From Dryocosmus kuriphilus (lineage: Eukaryota; Arthropoda; Insecta; Hymenoptera; Cynipidae), in contig CM076190.1 in the NCBI GenBank assembly GCA_038277395.1, positions 132,394,372 to 132,458,371 on the forward strand: a DNA stretch of 64,000 nt, in the 5' to 3' direction. This document shows, piece after piece, positions 1 to 12,565 of the stretch. Both the position numbers and the translations under genes were made by a program. Each line of letters starts with the position of its first letter. Position 1 is the first letter of the stretch. The notes below the pieces were generated by a model. The model was not told where the DNA came from, searched no databases, and saw nothing but the letters and a program-made list of their open reading frames with translations.

Positions 1-1
1 A

Positions 2-274
2 GCGAAAGCGGTTAAAGAAACCGTTTCTACGTTTGGCTGGGAACTCTTGGCCCACCCGCCATACTCACCGGACTTGGCCCCATCCGATTACCATCTGTTT
101 TCATCGATGGCCCACGCGCTCTCTATGCAAAGCTTCAAGAACTATGAAGATGTCGAAAAATGGCTTGCCGAATGGATCGCCTCAAAGGATGAACATTTTT
201 TTTGGAAGGGTATCCACGACTTGCCAGATAGGTGGACAAAATGTGTATCAAACGATGGAGAATACTTTGAATAA
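2..274 (+). CDS. mariner transposase, C-terminal part, cut by the window start
   Basis: The frame is open from base 2 to the TAA at 272-274 and encodes the last 90 residues of a mariner transposase. The block HPPYSPDLAPSDYHLF is the third catalytic-Asp region of a DD34D mariner, where the Asp of APSD is the metal ligand. The tail (EWIASKDEHFFWKGIHDLP, then the C-terminus NDGEYFE) is typical of the mauritiana/cecropia group. The helix-turn-helix and the first two Asp residues would lie upstream of the window. No frameshift is visible in the part present. A different mariner lies at 47,980-49,302; its C-terminus does not match this one, so they are two separate families. Confidence 0.85.
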   Translation, partial: AKAVKETVSTFGWELLAHPPYSPDLAPSDYHLFSSMAHALSMQSFKNYEDVEKWLAEWIASKDEHFFWKGIHDLPDRWTKCVSNDGEYFE

Positions 275-419
275 ACGACTTTTCCACTTTTCTCCTGAAT
301 GACGTGTTTTCTTTTACAAAAAATTAAGAATTATTAACCGCCACACCGTATCGCACAGCAACAGCTGCAAAGCAAACTGCAAGCGTATTTTGGAGTTTGG
401 ACTTGGCGCGCGGCTGTAA

Positions 420-565
420 ATAAAAGTAGTCGGAAGAAGTCGAAAAGTCGAACGAACATAGTCGACTTCGAGTCGACTTCAATAGCGCAAAGTCGAGTGT
501 AAAAAGTCGACTTTCGGTCCCTGAAAGTCGACTTTCGAGTAAAGGCGAAGTCGACTTTACCAAAC
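420..565. repeat. GTCGACTT palindrome cluster
   Basis: About 145 bp hold five GTCGAC sites, mostly within AAGTCGACTT, plus several half-sites (AGTCGAA, AGTCGG). The core is itself palindromic, so the block can pair with itself in many registers. It has no coding sense and looks like a degenerate short-period tandem repeat. Confidence 0.6.
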
Positions 566-1269
566 CTAGTCTTATATATATAACCGTAAATTTTTTTTAC
601 AATATGATCAAAACTTTGCAAGTATCAGACAAATGTCTTCAAAACGGGGTTTATCGGGTCGATAATAGTCTTTTTCGATTTTATTATATAAATACCTGAA
701 ATATTCGTTCAATAAAAACTGCCTCGTTTACAAAAAACGACGCTTCAAGGCATGGCATTCAAATTTTACAGTTTTTTAAGTGAATATCATGAAAACCAAA
801 AATACTAAAAGACACCAGGTATATATATATTTATGTAAATCGAACAATACTAGGTCGCTGTTATGTGTGAAAAGTACCTTATCGGGTCCAGAAACAGTAA
901 TCACAGAATACTAACTTAAAAACGAGAAATAATATTCTTGTAAGAATATTTTAGGTTTCTTTAAGTCTCGCATATTATTTAGAGATGCTAAATATCAATA
1001 TGAATACAGTAAAAATAATTAAAAGGAGTGTAATTTATTCGCAAACCCCATAATCCAAATTTTACAAGTATTATTTTGTATTTTGCTATTTATAACATGC
1101 ATTAAATATAAACATTTGGAATTCATCTGCTGAGAATAATAAAAATGAAAAAAAAAGATCACCCAATCTTGACATTCAACGGACTTATTATCCACTTTAT
1201 TGTATACCGTACTCTAAGCTGAATAACGTTTCAAAGCATCATGTAGCTTTCATTCTGATTTCATTCGTA
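566..1269. other. AT-rich DNA without a recognisable gene
   Basis: No coding exon or known element was recognised. Weak traces of the neighbouring satellite (TTATCGGGTCCAG near 880) suggest degraded repeat sequence. Confidence 0.4.
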
Positions 1270-4200
1270 ATGTACATGACATCTTTACAAAAGCATTGTC
1301 TGTTCTTCACTGACCCGACAGTGAACGAAACACAGCAAATTGTGACCCGACATAGACCTTTGCGTATATATCTAGTGATGCAAAATGAAATATTTTTGAA
1401 CGGAAAAAACCTTTTTTTAATAAATATACTGTTTATTTCCTGCAAATTTATCAACATCTATAAGGCACTTCTACTTTATTCTGACAGCGTACTATTGAAT
1501 TTTTTAGAATCGCATAGGAAAATAAAATCCTGGATAAACATTATAAGATTCACATTGATATTGACGAATAATCAACGTGCGTATAAATAAAAGGTTAACA
1601 GACTCTTCCCTTTAAAGGGTTTTTTATTTTAGACAATTATATGTACATGCCATGCCCTATGTCCGGTCAGAATTTGCTAAGTATCGAGTACTATCGGGCC
1701 CAAAGACGGCGAAGTAAAATTTTTCACTGTATGGGATGTTTCTGTTGACCGACGTATGCGGCAGGGAAGGGTTGGGGGGGGGGGGCATTTTACTAAAAAA
1801 TGTTTCAATATTTTGAATAAATATATAATGCTAAATCCCCATACATTTTTCATATTTTTCGAAAAAAAAAAAATATATTTACGGAAAAATCTGCCTCCTT
1901 TCAGTGTATGAAATTCCGTACAAATAAAAAGATTGGTCACAGATTTAAATTCTAAATCTAATTTTCAATCCACAACAATTCGAACTCGGTTAATATCAAT
2001 TTGCGCACGGATTAAAAACTGGATTAGGATTCATTCCTTTCTAACCATTTTCTTTATAAAAAGGTCGTGTATATTATTTAAGCATTTCATAATTTTATAA
2101 TTTTTGTATACCCGAAATAACCCAGGCTATTCTGATTCATTCTAAAAAAAGCTTTAAATTACGTTTGATAAAAATGTACTGAGAATTAATCTATCTCAAT
2201 GCGAATGAATCCAATTCACTTTTCAATACTAAAGCAGACTGATATAAATCAAGTTCGGATTTTGTTAGATTGAAAATTGGATTCCGAATTTAGTGTTGTG
2301 ATTAACCTAGTCATTTCATTCATTGAATTTTATTATTATTATTAAAATCTAATAATAATAATAATGTTATTTTTAGTATTACTTTCGTATTAAGTTTCTA
2401 GTACAATATTTCTTTTATACGATTTCATTACTAGCATATACAAGGGAAAACAACAAATACTAAAATATTAATATTTCTTCTGATATTGATGCTTTTCATA
2501 CATAGACATTTGATATATTTTTTCCCCCATGTCTTTTTACTAGCTTTCATGCATAATTTGTAGATCATAATTGCAAAAATAATATTTATTCTTAACAGAC
2601 CCGATAGTGCCCGATAAACAACAAATTGTGACCCGACATAGGCCTTTGCGTGTATATATGCATATAATGGTTCAAAATAAAATCTCCTTTAACAGGAAAG
2701 GTATGTTAACCTTTTTTTTATACATGTATTAATTATTTCCTACGAACTGATTAACATCTATAAGCCTCTTCTACTTTTTTTTCTTAAACGAACTATAAAA
2801 TTTTTTGAATCGTTTTAAAACAATGAAATCCTTCATTAACCTTATAGGATCTACGTTGATGCTGTAGAACCGATACATCGGTATATATATTTTCTTACGT
2901 TATACACATATTTTATCTGACAAAAGATGCAAGGTCTGTATTAATAATTTCATTTTATGAAAATTGTTTCTATGAAAGGATCGTGTATAGTATTTTTGCA
3001 TTTCTCAATTTCTACAATTATTTTGGACCAAAACTGTACTGAGCTATTCTAAATCAATCGGAAAAATGCTTCAAAGCACGTTTGATACAAGAGGATTGAT
3101 AAATCATCAAATGATCAAGCTCAATTTGAATGAATCCCAATCCAATTTTCAATCCAATAGCGGATTTATATGAACCGTGTTTGGATTGTGTTGGATTGAT
3201 TGAAAAATTGGATTTTGGATTCAGATCTGTGATGAATCTCTTCATTTCACCCATCAAATTTTATTATTCATTAAACCTAACAATTATTATTTATTTTTAG
3301 TATTATTCTCGTATTCAATTTCTAGTGAAATATTTCTTTCGCTTCGATGCCTCTTTGCTAGTTTCCATATATGATTTTTAGAACATCGATGTGAAAATTA
3401 TACCTAACAGACCCGATCAGACTCGACGAAGTATGTTTGGAGCGCATAGAACACACCATACACTGGGCCATACCCAGGCCGGTCAATAAAAAATTCCATA
3501 CACTAAAAAATTTTACTTCGCCGCTCCATGGAACCGACAGTGCCCGAAAAACAGCAAATTGTGACCTGACATAGGTCCTTCGCGTGTACATATAATGGCG
3601 CAAAAAAAAAAAAAAAATTCTTTAAAGGAAAAAGTCTGGTAGGCTTCCTTTGATACATACCTATAATAATTATTCGGCAATATCAATGTGGATTCTATAA
3701 TATTAGTCGAGGATTTTACTGTTCTAGGCGATTCTAAAAAATATGGTATCTTGTTGCTAGAAAAAAGTAGAAGTACCTTATAGATGTTGATCAGTTTGTA
3801 GGAAATAAACAATGTATGTATCCAAAGAGCTTACCAGACTCTTGCCGTTAAAAAATGTTCTTTCTGCGTCATTAATAAACACGAACAGATGCATCAAAAG
3901 GAAAACATCATATACTCGTATGTCGATGTATGAAGCGCATAAATATCAATATCAGTAAAAGTATGGATATTTTAATATTTGCTGGTATCAATCCGCGTTC
4001 AAAATGACAAATGGATCAAGATTCATTACTTCATGATTTACCTCAAAAAAAAGATCGTGTATATTATTATAATATTCCTCAACTTTTATATTGTTTATGT
4101 CCGAACTAATCCAAGCTGTTCTGAATCAATCGGAAAAAACTTTTGCGCACGTTTGATATAAATTAATTAAGAATTGATCTAGCTTAATTCAAATGAATCT

Positions 4201-7200
4201 GAATCCAATTTTCAATACAAACGCGGAATAATATTAACCAAGATAGGCTTTTTTTGGATTGAAAATTGGCTTCCACATTCAAATCTGTGACCAATCCCTT
4301 CATTTAATTCAGCAAATTTTATTATTATCATAATCTAATAGCAACATTCACTTATTTTTAGTATTATTTTCGTATTAAGTTTCTAGTGCAGTATTTTTTC
4401 TTGCAAGAAAAACTAGCAAATATTAAAATATTGATATTTTTTCTGATATTGATATTGATGCGTTTCATACATCGACATTTGTGATATTTTCGTTCTGATG
4501 TCTCTTTACTAGTTTTCGTATGTAATTTATGTAACATTGCAAAAATAATATTTTTTTTGACAGAACCAATAGTGCCCGATACACAGCAAATTGTGACCCG
4601 ACATAGGCCTTTGCGTGTCTATGTATATAATGGTGTAGAATAAAAAATCCTTTAACAGGAAAATTTTAGTAACCTTTTTTTAACATAAATTAATTATTTC
4701 GTGCAATCTGATTAAAACCTATGAGGCTCTTCTACTTTTCTTTTACAACGAACTGTCCTAAATTTTTTTAATCGCCTACCAGCCTTTTCTCATTCAAGAG
4801 TTTTTGATTTTGCATCATATGTGTACGCAAAGGCCTATGTCGGGTCACAATATGCTGTGCATCAGGCACCATCAGGTCCAGGGTCACGCGAAGTAAAATT
4901 TTTCATTTTATGGAATTTTTTTGTGTTGACCAGCCTATGCGGGCGGGAAGGGGCGGGGGCAAAAATTTTATTGAATAAAAAAGTTTGAATATTTTGCAAT
5001 GCTAAATCCCCATACATTTTTCATATCTTTGAAAAAAAAAATACGTAAAGGGAAAATCTTCCTCATTTCAATATATGAAATTCGATGCACTCACCGATCC
5101 AGTGTTTAAGTGTGTTCTATACACTCCAAACATATAATACCTCGCCGAGTCTGATAGGGTTTGATAGAAATATATGTAATTTTCGCAACAATGCTCCACA
5201 AATTATGTATGAAAACTAGTAAAGAGACATCGGATCGAAAATATTCCTAATTGCGATGTATAAAACGCATCAATATCAACATCAGAAAAAATATCGATAT
5301 TTTAATATTTGCTGTTTTTCTTTGTATAAAAGAAATATTGTTTAAAATATTTTAAAGTATTATTCAAATAGTAATAAAATTTGATGAGTAAAATGAAGAG
5401 ATTCATCACAGATTTGAATCCGAAATCCAATTTTTTAAACGCAAAAAATTTTAAACTCGATTCATATAAATCTGCGTTTTGATTGAAAATTGGATTGGGA
5501 TTCATTTGAATTGAGCAGGATTACTTATCAATCCTCTTCTATCAAACGTGCTTTGAAGCATTTTTCCGATTGATTGAGAATATTTCGGATTAGTTTGGAT
5601 ACAAAATTATTGTAGAAACTGAGAAATGCTTAAAAGCTACACGCGATCTTTTCTTAGAATCAATGTTCATAGAATGAAATTATTAATACAAACCTTGCAT
5701 CTATTGACAAATATAATATGTGTATATGTATAACGTGAGAATAGTATATTTTGATGCAAATGCGCGAATCACCTACGCGCACGGGCATCACACTACTGTT
5801 ATTTGAAATACAGATTTAAATCCAGAATCCAATTTTTTAATCCAAAACAATCCAAACTCGGTTCATATAAATTCGCGATTGGATTGAAAATTGGATTATA
5901 ATTCGTTTTAATTGAGCTGGATTATTTATCCTTCCCTTATATGAAACGTTCTTTGAAGCATTTTTCCGATTGATTCAGAATATCTCAGATTAGTGTGGGT
6001 GCAAAATAATCATAGAAATTAAGAAATGCTTAAATACTATACACAAGCTTTTCATAGAGTCAATGTTTACAGAATGCAATAATTAATACAGACCTTGCAC
6101 TTTTTGACAGACATAATATGTGTATAACGTGAGAGAATATATTCAGCTGCCTTTCGTCGAAGATACCTGTTTTTTTATTTCAAATTTTAAATATACATAA
6201 AAATATATTATTCAGCAAAAGAAAAAAAAAGAAAATATGCGAATTGGAAGAAAAAAAATCCATATGATACCAATATATCGCGGCTCGACAGCATCAACTT
6301 AGATCCTATAACGTTAGTCAAGAATTTCATTGTTCTAAGCGATTCAAAAAATTTGTTATTACGTTGTCAAAAAAAAAAGTAGAAGAGCCTCATGGATGCT
6401 AATCAGTTTGTAGGAAGTAATTGATATATGTATGTATAAAAAAAAGATTACTAGGCTTTTTCTGTTAAAGGATTTTTTTATTTTCCACCATCATATATAT
6501 ATACACGCGAAGGCCTATATGTCGGGTCACATTTTTCTGTGTATCGGACACTATCGGATCTGTTAAGAAAAAATATTATTTTTGCAACACTGTTTCAAAG
6601 ATTATGTGCAAAAACTAGTAAGGAGACATCAAAACGAAAATCAACATCAGAAAATATATCAATATTTTAATACTTGCTGGTTTTCCTTGTATAAAAGAAA
6701 TATTAAACTAGAAGCTAAATAGGAAAGTAATACTAAAAATAAATGATCATTTTTATTAGATTTTAATAATAATAAAAATAGATAAATGAAATAAAAAGAG
6801 TGGTCACAGATTTAAATCCGGAATCCAATTTTCGATTTAAAACAATTCGAACTCGGTTTATATTAATCCGCGCACGAATTGAAAACTGGATAAGGATTCA
6901 TTACTCCATAAAAATTTTCTCTGTAAAAGGATCGTGTATATTATTATACCATTTCTCAATTTCTATAATTATTTTATACTTGAACTAATCGAAGCTATTT
7001 AAATCAACGTGCAAATTAAAATATCGATATTTTTTCGCATATTTTCTTTCGGATGTACCTTTACTATTTTTTATAAAAAATTTGTAAAACATCGCTGCAA
7101 AAATAATATTTATTCTTAATAGATCCGAAAGTGCTCGATGCACAGCAAATTGTGACATTTACTTTGTGGAATAGTTAATAGATGTATAAATAAGGCCTAC

Positions 7201-8172
7201 CAGACTTTACCTTTAAACCATCTTTTATTTTGAACCATTATATGTTTATACACGCAAGGACCTATGTGCGGTCTAAGTTGCTGTGGCTCGGACACTATCA
7301 AGTCTGTTAAGAATAAATATTGTTTTTGCAGAAAATGTCTACAAATTATGTATGAAAACTAGTAAAGATACATCGGAAGGAAAATTTCACACATGTCGAT
7401 GTATGAAACGCATTTATATAAATATCAGTAAACATATCGATATTTAAAATATTATGGATTAAAATGAATACAGTATATAAATGAAATATATTAAAATATA
7501 GGAAATAAATAAAATAGATTGTTTTTTCTTATATAAAACAAATATTGAAGTAGAAACTTAATACAAGAGCAATACTCAAAATAAATAATGTTTATTATTA
7601 AATTTTAATAATAATAAAATCTGATGAAAAGATTAAAAAGATTGACCACCGATTTGAAATCTAAATTCAATTTTCAATACGGGCGCGGATTGATATAAAC
7701 CGAGTTCGGATTTTGTTAAGATTGAAAATTGGATACTAGATTTAAATCTGTGATCAACTTCTTCATTTCATCTATAAAATTTTATTTTTAGTAAAAGTTA
7801 ATGAAACTTTTAATTTATTTTTAGTATTACTTTTGTATTAAGTTTCTAGCGAAATATTTCTTTTACGCGATTTCTTCATTCGTGTAATATACAAGGAAAA
7901 AAAACATCATATATTAAAATATTGATATTTTTTCTGATATTATTATTGACGTTTTTGATACATAGACATTTAATATATTTTCTTTCTGATGTCTCTTTGA
8001 AAGTTTTTATGCATAATTTGTAGATAAAAGTTGCAAAATTAATGTTTACTCTTAACAAACCCGATAGTGCCCGATAAACTGCAAATTGTCATAGTCCTTT
8101 GCGTGTATATGTATCATATATAATAGTGCAAAAGAAATCCTTTCTCAGGAAAAGTCTGGGAACCATTTTTTA
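1270..8172. repeat. satellite-like array of a ~1-kb AT-rich unit, both orientations (block 1)
   Basis: One unit recurs with point changes and gaps. Landmarks, in plus order: GTGACCCGACATAGGCC and TTTGCGTGTATATG; CTTTAACAGGAAAA; CTCTTCTACTTTTTT; ATCGTGTATA; AAAATGCTTCAAAGCACG; CAATCCAATTTTCAATCC; GTATTAAGTTTCTAGTG; AAATATCGATATTTT; ACATCGACATTTGTGATA; GACCCGATAGTGCCCGATA. Plus-orientation copies of the CCGACATAGG landmark are near 1345, 2632, 3565 and 4596. Reverse copies are near 1650, 4830, 6510 and 7255. Spacing between like-oriented copies is roughly 0.9-1.3 kb and the unit is cyclic, so it behaves as a tandem repeat with inversions. Some units carry an extra ~250-bp segment with CGAAGTAAAATTTTTCA and a G-rich tract (about 1700-1930 and 4870-5130, again at 27.2-27.4 kb). 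Short open frames here are chance. Confidence 0.75.
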
Positions 8173-8771
8173 CATTCTCATCAGAGAAGGTATTAGATTT
8201 ATGTAAAACTTAACCCCCCCAGTTTTCATCAAATCTCCACGTCTTGAGACCCCCTGAGTGAGAAGAAACGATTTTACGACGGTGTCTGTCTGTTTGTTTT
8301 CGTTGTTGTTTTTGCTTTAATCGAGAAAACTTTATTAAAAATCAAAAATTCAAATTTCCCGCCAAACTATGTACGATATGAAAAAAATGATAATAAACAA
8401 AGTTGTTCACCTTAAAAAGATCTACGAATTTGCTCTCTATCATTTTTTTGAGCAGACGCGTAGTTTTTGATTTATTCATGAAATATATTATTAAATACAA
8501 ACAAACCCACTTTTCAGCAAAACTATGAGAATTGTTAACCTTCGAAAGACTTCCAAATTTGCTTAAAACTATTTTTTGCTCCAACGCATAGTTTATTCAT
8601 GAAACGTCTAACATTTGTTTTAATCAAAAAATAGATTACTATAAAGTTAATAAGAAAGTTAGTCAAGGTTATTAAAAAAATCTGCGCGCTATACTCAGGC
8701 GCATTCTCATCAAGTTTCTCACGCTTACCAGTCGATGAAAGTATATCAAGAACGTGAATTTCCTAATTACA
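8173..8771 (+). repeat. dispersed repeat family 'CATTCTCATC', truncated copy A
   Basis: It starts with ACATTCTCATCAGAGAAGG and TATTAGATTTATG, followed by a C-run and TTTTCATCAAATCTCCACG. The same start recurs at 8772 and 44,834. Copy A runs about 600 bp and ends where copy B begins, so the two are in tandem. Its short frames are not conserved in the other copies. Confidence 0.65.
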
Positions 8772-8880
8772 TTCTCATCAGAGAAGGTATTAGATTTATG
8801 TAAAATTTACCCCCCCCCCCCCCCCCCCCCCCCTTCATCAGATCTCCACGCTTTGAGACCCCCTTGAGAAAAAACGATTT

Positions 8881-9069
8881 TTACGACGGTGTCTGTCTGT
8901 TGTCGTCGTTGTCGTTGTTGTCATTGTCGTTTTCGGGGTCTGTTCCCACGATATCTTTCGAAGGACTAATCGGATAGGATTTCACTGTGGTACACTTCTT
9001 TAAGACATAAAAAGAAAGGGTTAGTTCGTCAACCAACGGTTTTTGACTAACGGTTCTGGTTTTGTCCAT
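8881..9069 (-). CDS. small ORF carried by the dispersed repeat (copy B)
   Basis: The frame starts MDKT and encodes about 62 residues, with an N-terminal block (KPLVDELTLSFYVLKKC), the motif SPSKDIVGT, and an Asn/Asp-rich tail encoded by GTC/GTT repeats. The diverged copy at 44,848-45,132 keeps the start, the LSFY.LKKC block, SPSK and the Asn/Asp tail. A reading frame shared by two copies that differ at many bases hints at selection or past coding function, but no known domain was recognised. It could also reflect DNA-level similarity alone. The frame extends upstream to 9159 without another conserved Met. Confidence 0.35.
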   Translation of the reverse strand: MDKTRTVSQKPLVDELTLSFYVLKKCTTVKSYPISPSKDIVGTDPENDNDNNDNDDNRQTPS

Positions 9070-10217
9070 TAAAAACGGTTTTTTATAAAATAAAAAAATC
9101 CATTTTCCGGCTAAGCTATGCGAGATACAAAAAAAATATATAAGAGTGAAATTCTTCACCTCAAAAATATGTACAAATTCTGTTTAAATCGTTTTTTGAT
9201 AAAATGCACGGTTTTTGTTTTAATCGAGAAAATGTTATTAAAAACAAAGAACTGTGGTTTCCCGACAAAATATTAAGATTAAGATACAAAAAAATAATAA
9301 TGAACAAGGTTTTTGAACACAAAAAGATCTACAAATTTTGTTTTGACCAATTTTTGACATAATACAGGGTTTTGGTTTTACTTGAGAAAACGTTATTAAA
9401 ACTTAAAAATTAAAATTTGCCGCCAAACTATTCAAGATACGAAAAAAATGATAAGGAACAAAGTTGTTTACCTCAAAAAAATCTACAAATTTATTTTATA
9501 TAATTTTTTTGCAAAGACGCATAGTTTGTGAGGTATTCGTGAAATATGTTATTAAAGACAAAGAAATTCACTTTTCAGCAAAACTATGCAAGATATGAGA
9601 AAATATTAAGGAGCAGAATCGTTCACCTTGGGAAAAGCTACAAACTTTATTTATAAGACTCATCGTTTTACTTTTCAGAATCGAAATCCAGCTTTGCGAA
9701 AATCTGGAAAATCACAAAAAAAACTTTACTAATCTACAATGGATTAAAAAACAATTAATTGTCGAGCGCCAAGAACGAGTGTCATGATGAGAATGTATTC
9801 CTTAAGGTCGATAGAGCCTTAAGTAAGATAATTTCTTTTGTAATTTTTAATAAAATTCAGATTGAATAATTTTGTTAAAAGTAGGTGTTTTGAAAGTTTA
9901 AGACCCAAGTAACGAAAACCGAGCACGATGTGCGAGGACCAAAAACATCCGAGCGCGAAACGCGACGACCACCAGATTGCGAGCGTTAGTTTTATACTTT
10001 TATTAACACATATAGTTTTTGTTTTAATTGTGAAAAATGTTATTAAAAATCATGAATTTAATTTTCCGCCGAAAGTAGAAAGGGCTTTAACAAAAAAATG
10101 TATAATTGCCTAATTTCATTGGTCAATGTTTGATCCTTAATTTTAAAACTCCATACGCACAAATGTAGGGGTACGTATACGTATAACACATTGAGCACGA
10201 AGAGCGCGATGAGAATG

Positions 10218-10242
10218 TGCCCGCGAGGCGGGCAGATTTTTT
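10218..10242 (+). other. GC hairpin plus T-run at the end of repeat copy B
   Basis: TGCCCGC (10,218-10,224), loop GAG, GCGGGCA (10,228-10,234), then GA and six T. Copy C has the same stem with loop GAC at 45,889-45,905 and T at 45,908-45,913. A 7-bp GC stem followed by T-run could stop RNA polymerase III or be an element terminus. Confidence 0.55.
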
Positions 10243-12565
10243 GTTTAAGCAATTGGATTTCGGATTGATATCTGTGATGAATCTCTTAATTTACTCATCT
10301 AATTTTATTATTAATTAAATCCAATAATAATAATTGTCTGTTTTTGCTATTACTCTCGTATAAAATTTCTTGTGCAATCTTTCTTTTATACAAGAAAAAA
10401 CGGCAAATATTAAAGTCACGATATTTTTTCTGATGTTGCTATTGATGCGTTTTATACATCGACACTTGTGATATATGTGTATTCCCTCCCATGTAACTTT
10501 ACTAGTTCTCATACATAGTTTGTCGATGATTTATGCAGAAATAATATTTATTCTTAACAGACCCGATAGTGCCCGATACACAGCAAATTGTGACCCGACA
10601 TAGGCCTTTGCGTGTATATGTATAGAATGGTCAAAATAAAAAATCCTTTAACAGGAAAAATCTGGTAACCTTTTTTTTTTATATATATATTAATTATTTC
10701 CTACAAACCGGTTACATCTTAAAGGCTCTTCTACTTTTTTTGACAATGAAATATCAAATTTTTTGAATCGCTTAGAACAATGAAATCCTTGATAAGCGTT
10801 ATAGGATCTACGTTGATACTGTCAAACCGAAATATCGGTATCACATGAATTTTATTTCTTTCACTTTAGTTACTTATTGTCCTTTTTCTGTTGCTGAATA
10901 ATATATTTCTATATTTACTCAAAATTTGAAGAAAAAAAAAAACAGTAACTATGGGGTCTTTTAAGAATAAATATTATTTTTGCAACAATGTTCCCCAAAT
11001 TATGTACGAAAAATAGTAAAGAGACATCAGAACGAAAATATCACAAATTTCGATGTATAAAACTCATCAATATCAATATCAGAAAAAATATCGATATTTT
11101 AATATTTGCTAATTTTCCATGCATAAAAGAAATACTGCACTAGAAACTTAATACGAAAGTGACACTAAAAATACATGATTATTATTATTAGATTTTAATA
11201 ATAATAAAAGTTGATGAATGAAATAAAAAGATTGGTCACAAATTTGTATCTGAAATCCAATTTTCGTCCTAGAATAATTCGAACGCGGTTTATGTCAAAC
11301 CGCGTTTGGATTGAAAATTAGATTGAGATTCGTTCAAATTGAAATGGATTATTTATCAATCCACTTGTATTAAACGTGCTTTGAAGCATTTTTCCGAATG
11401 ATTTAGAATAGCTCGGATTAGTTTGGGTGCAAATTAATTGTAGGAATTGAGAAGTGCTTAAATGCTATACACGATTTTTTCTTAGACAGAATAAAATTTA
11501 CAAAATGAAATTATCCATACAAAACCTGCGTCTTTTGACAAATATAATATGTGTATAACGTGAGAAAATATATTCAGCTGCCTTTCATCGAAGATACCTG
11601 TTTTTTATTTCAATTTTTAAATGTACATAAAAATATATTATTCAGCAACAGAAAAAAAGAAAATGTGCAAATTGGAAGAGAAAAATTCGCGCGATACCGA
11701 TATATCGGTTCGACAGCATCAACTTAGATCTTAAAACGTTAATCAAGTATTTCATTGTTCTAAGCGATTCAAAGAATTTGATATTTCGTTGTCAAAAAAA
11801 GTAGAAGAGCCTTATAGATGTTAATCGGTTTGTAGGAAATAATTAATATATGTATAAAGAAAGGTTACCAGATTTTTCCTGTTAAAGGATTTTTTATTTT
11901 GACCATTATATACATATACACGCAAAGGCCTATGTCAGGTCACAATTTGCTATGTGTCGGGCACTATCGGGTCTGTTAGAATAAATATTATTTTTGCAAC
12001 AATATTCCACAAATTATGTACGAGAACTAGTGAAGAGACAACAGATCGAAAATATCACAAATGTCGATGTATAAAACGCATCCACATCAGCATCAGAAAA
12101 AAATATCGATATTTTTAATATTCGCTGTTTTTTCTCTGTGTATCGGACAGTATCGGGTCTGTTAGGAATAAATATTATTTTTCCAACAATGTTCCCCAAA
12201 TTATGTACGAAAAATAGTAAAGAGACATCAGAAGAAAATATCACAAATGTCGATGTATAAAACGCATCCACATCAGCATCAGAAAAAAATATCGATATTT
12301 TAATATTCGCTGTTTTTTCTCTTATAAAAGAAACATTGCACTAGAAATTTATTACGAGAGTAATATTAAAAATAAACAATTATTATTATATTTAATTAAT
12401 AATGAAATTTGATGAGTCTATAAATCCGCGTTTAGATTGAAAATTAGATTACAATTCATTCAAATTGAGCTGGATTATTTATCAATCCATTTGTATCAAA
12501 CGTGCTTTGAAGCATTTTTCCGTTTGATTAAAATAGCTCTGATTAGCTTTAGCAGAAAATATTTA
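10243..12565. repeat. satellite-like array (block 2)
   Basis: Units of the same ~1-kb repeat as block 1. There is a plus copy of the GTGACCCGACATAGGCC landmark near 10,588 and a reverse copy near 11,925. A local duplication of about 180 bp carries the GACATCAGA, ATGTCGATGTATAAAACGC and AAATATCGATATTTT landmarks (11,985-12,125 and 12,165-12,310). The block is cut at 12,565 by the transposon that follows, and the same unit resumes at 16,298. Confidence 0.7.

Larger units (their letters stand above)
8772..10242 (+). repeat. dispersed repeat family 'CATTCTCATC', long copy B
   Basis: The left end is ACATTCTCATCAGAGAAGG. The inverted match GATGAGAATGT occurs at about 9787 and again at about 10,208, just before a GC-rich hairpin and T-run (10,218-10,242). 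A 24-base C homopolymer lies at 8810-8833. The 3' part carries GAGCGCGAAACGCG-type motifs, very unlike the AT-rich body. Copy C at 44,834-45,913 has the same order of parts at roughly 70% identity by eye. The family cannot be assigned to a known superfamily from sequence alone. Confidence 0.65.

Noticed and set aside
420..565. CRISPR-like array
   Set aside because: The repeats are short, irregularly spaced palindromes without unique spacers of constant length, in a eukaryotic context.
1239..1590. Short frames in the satellite blocks (for example 106 residues near 1.3 kb)
   Set aside because: Not conserved in other units, AT-rich composition, no domains.
10218..10242. Bacterial intrinsic terminator and thus a bacterial insert
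   Set aside because: The same hairpin ends another copy of an insect-type repeat, and no bacterial genes or codon usage occur nearby.
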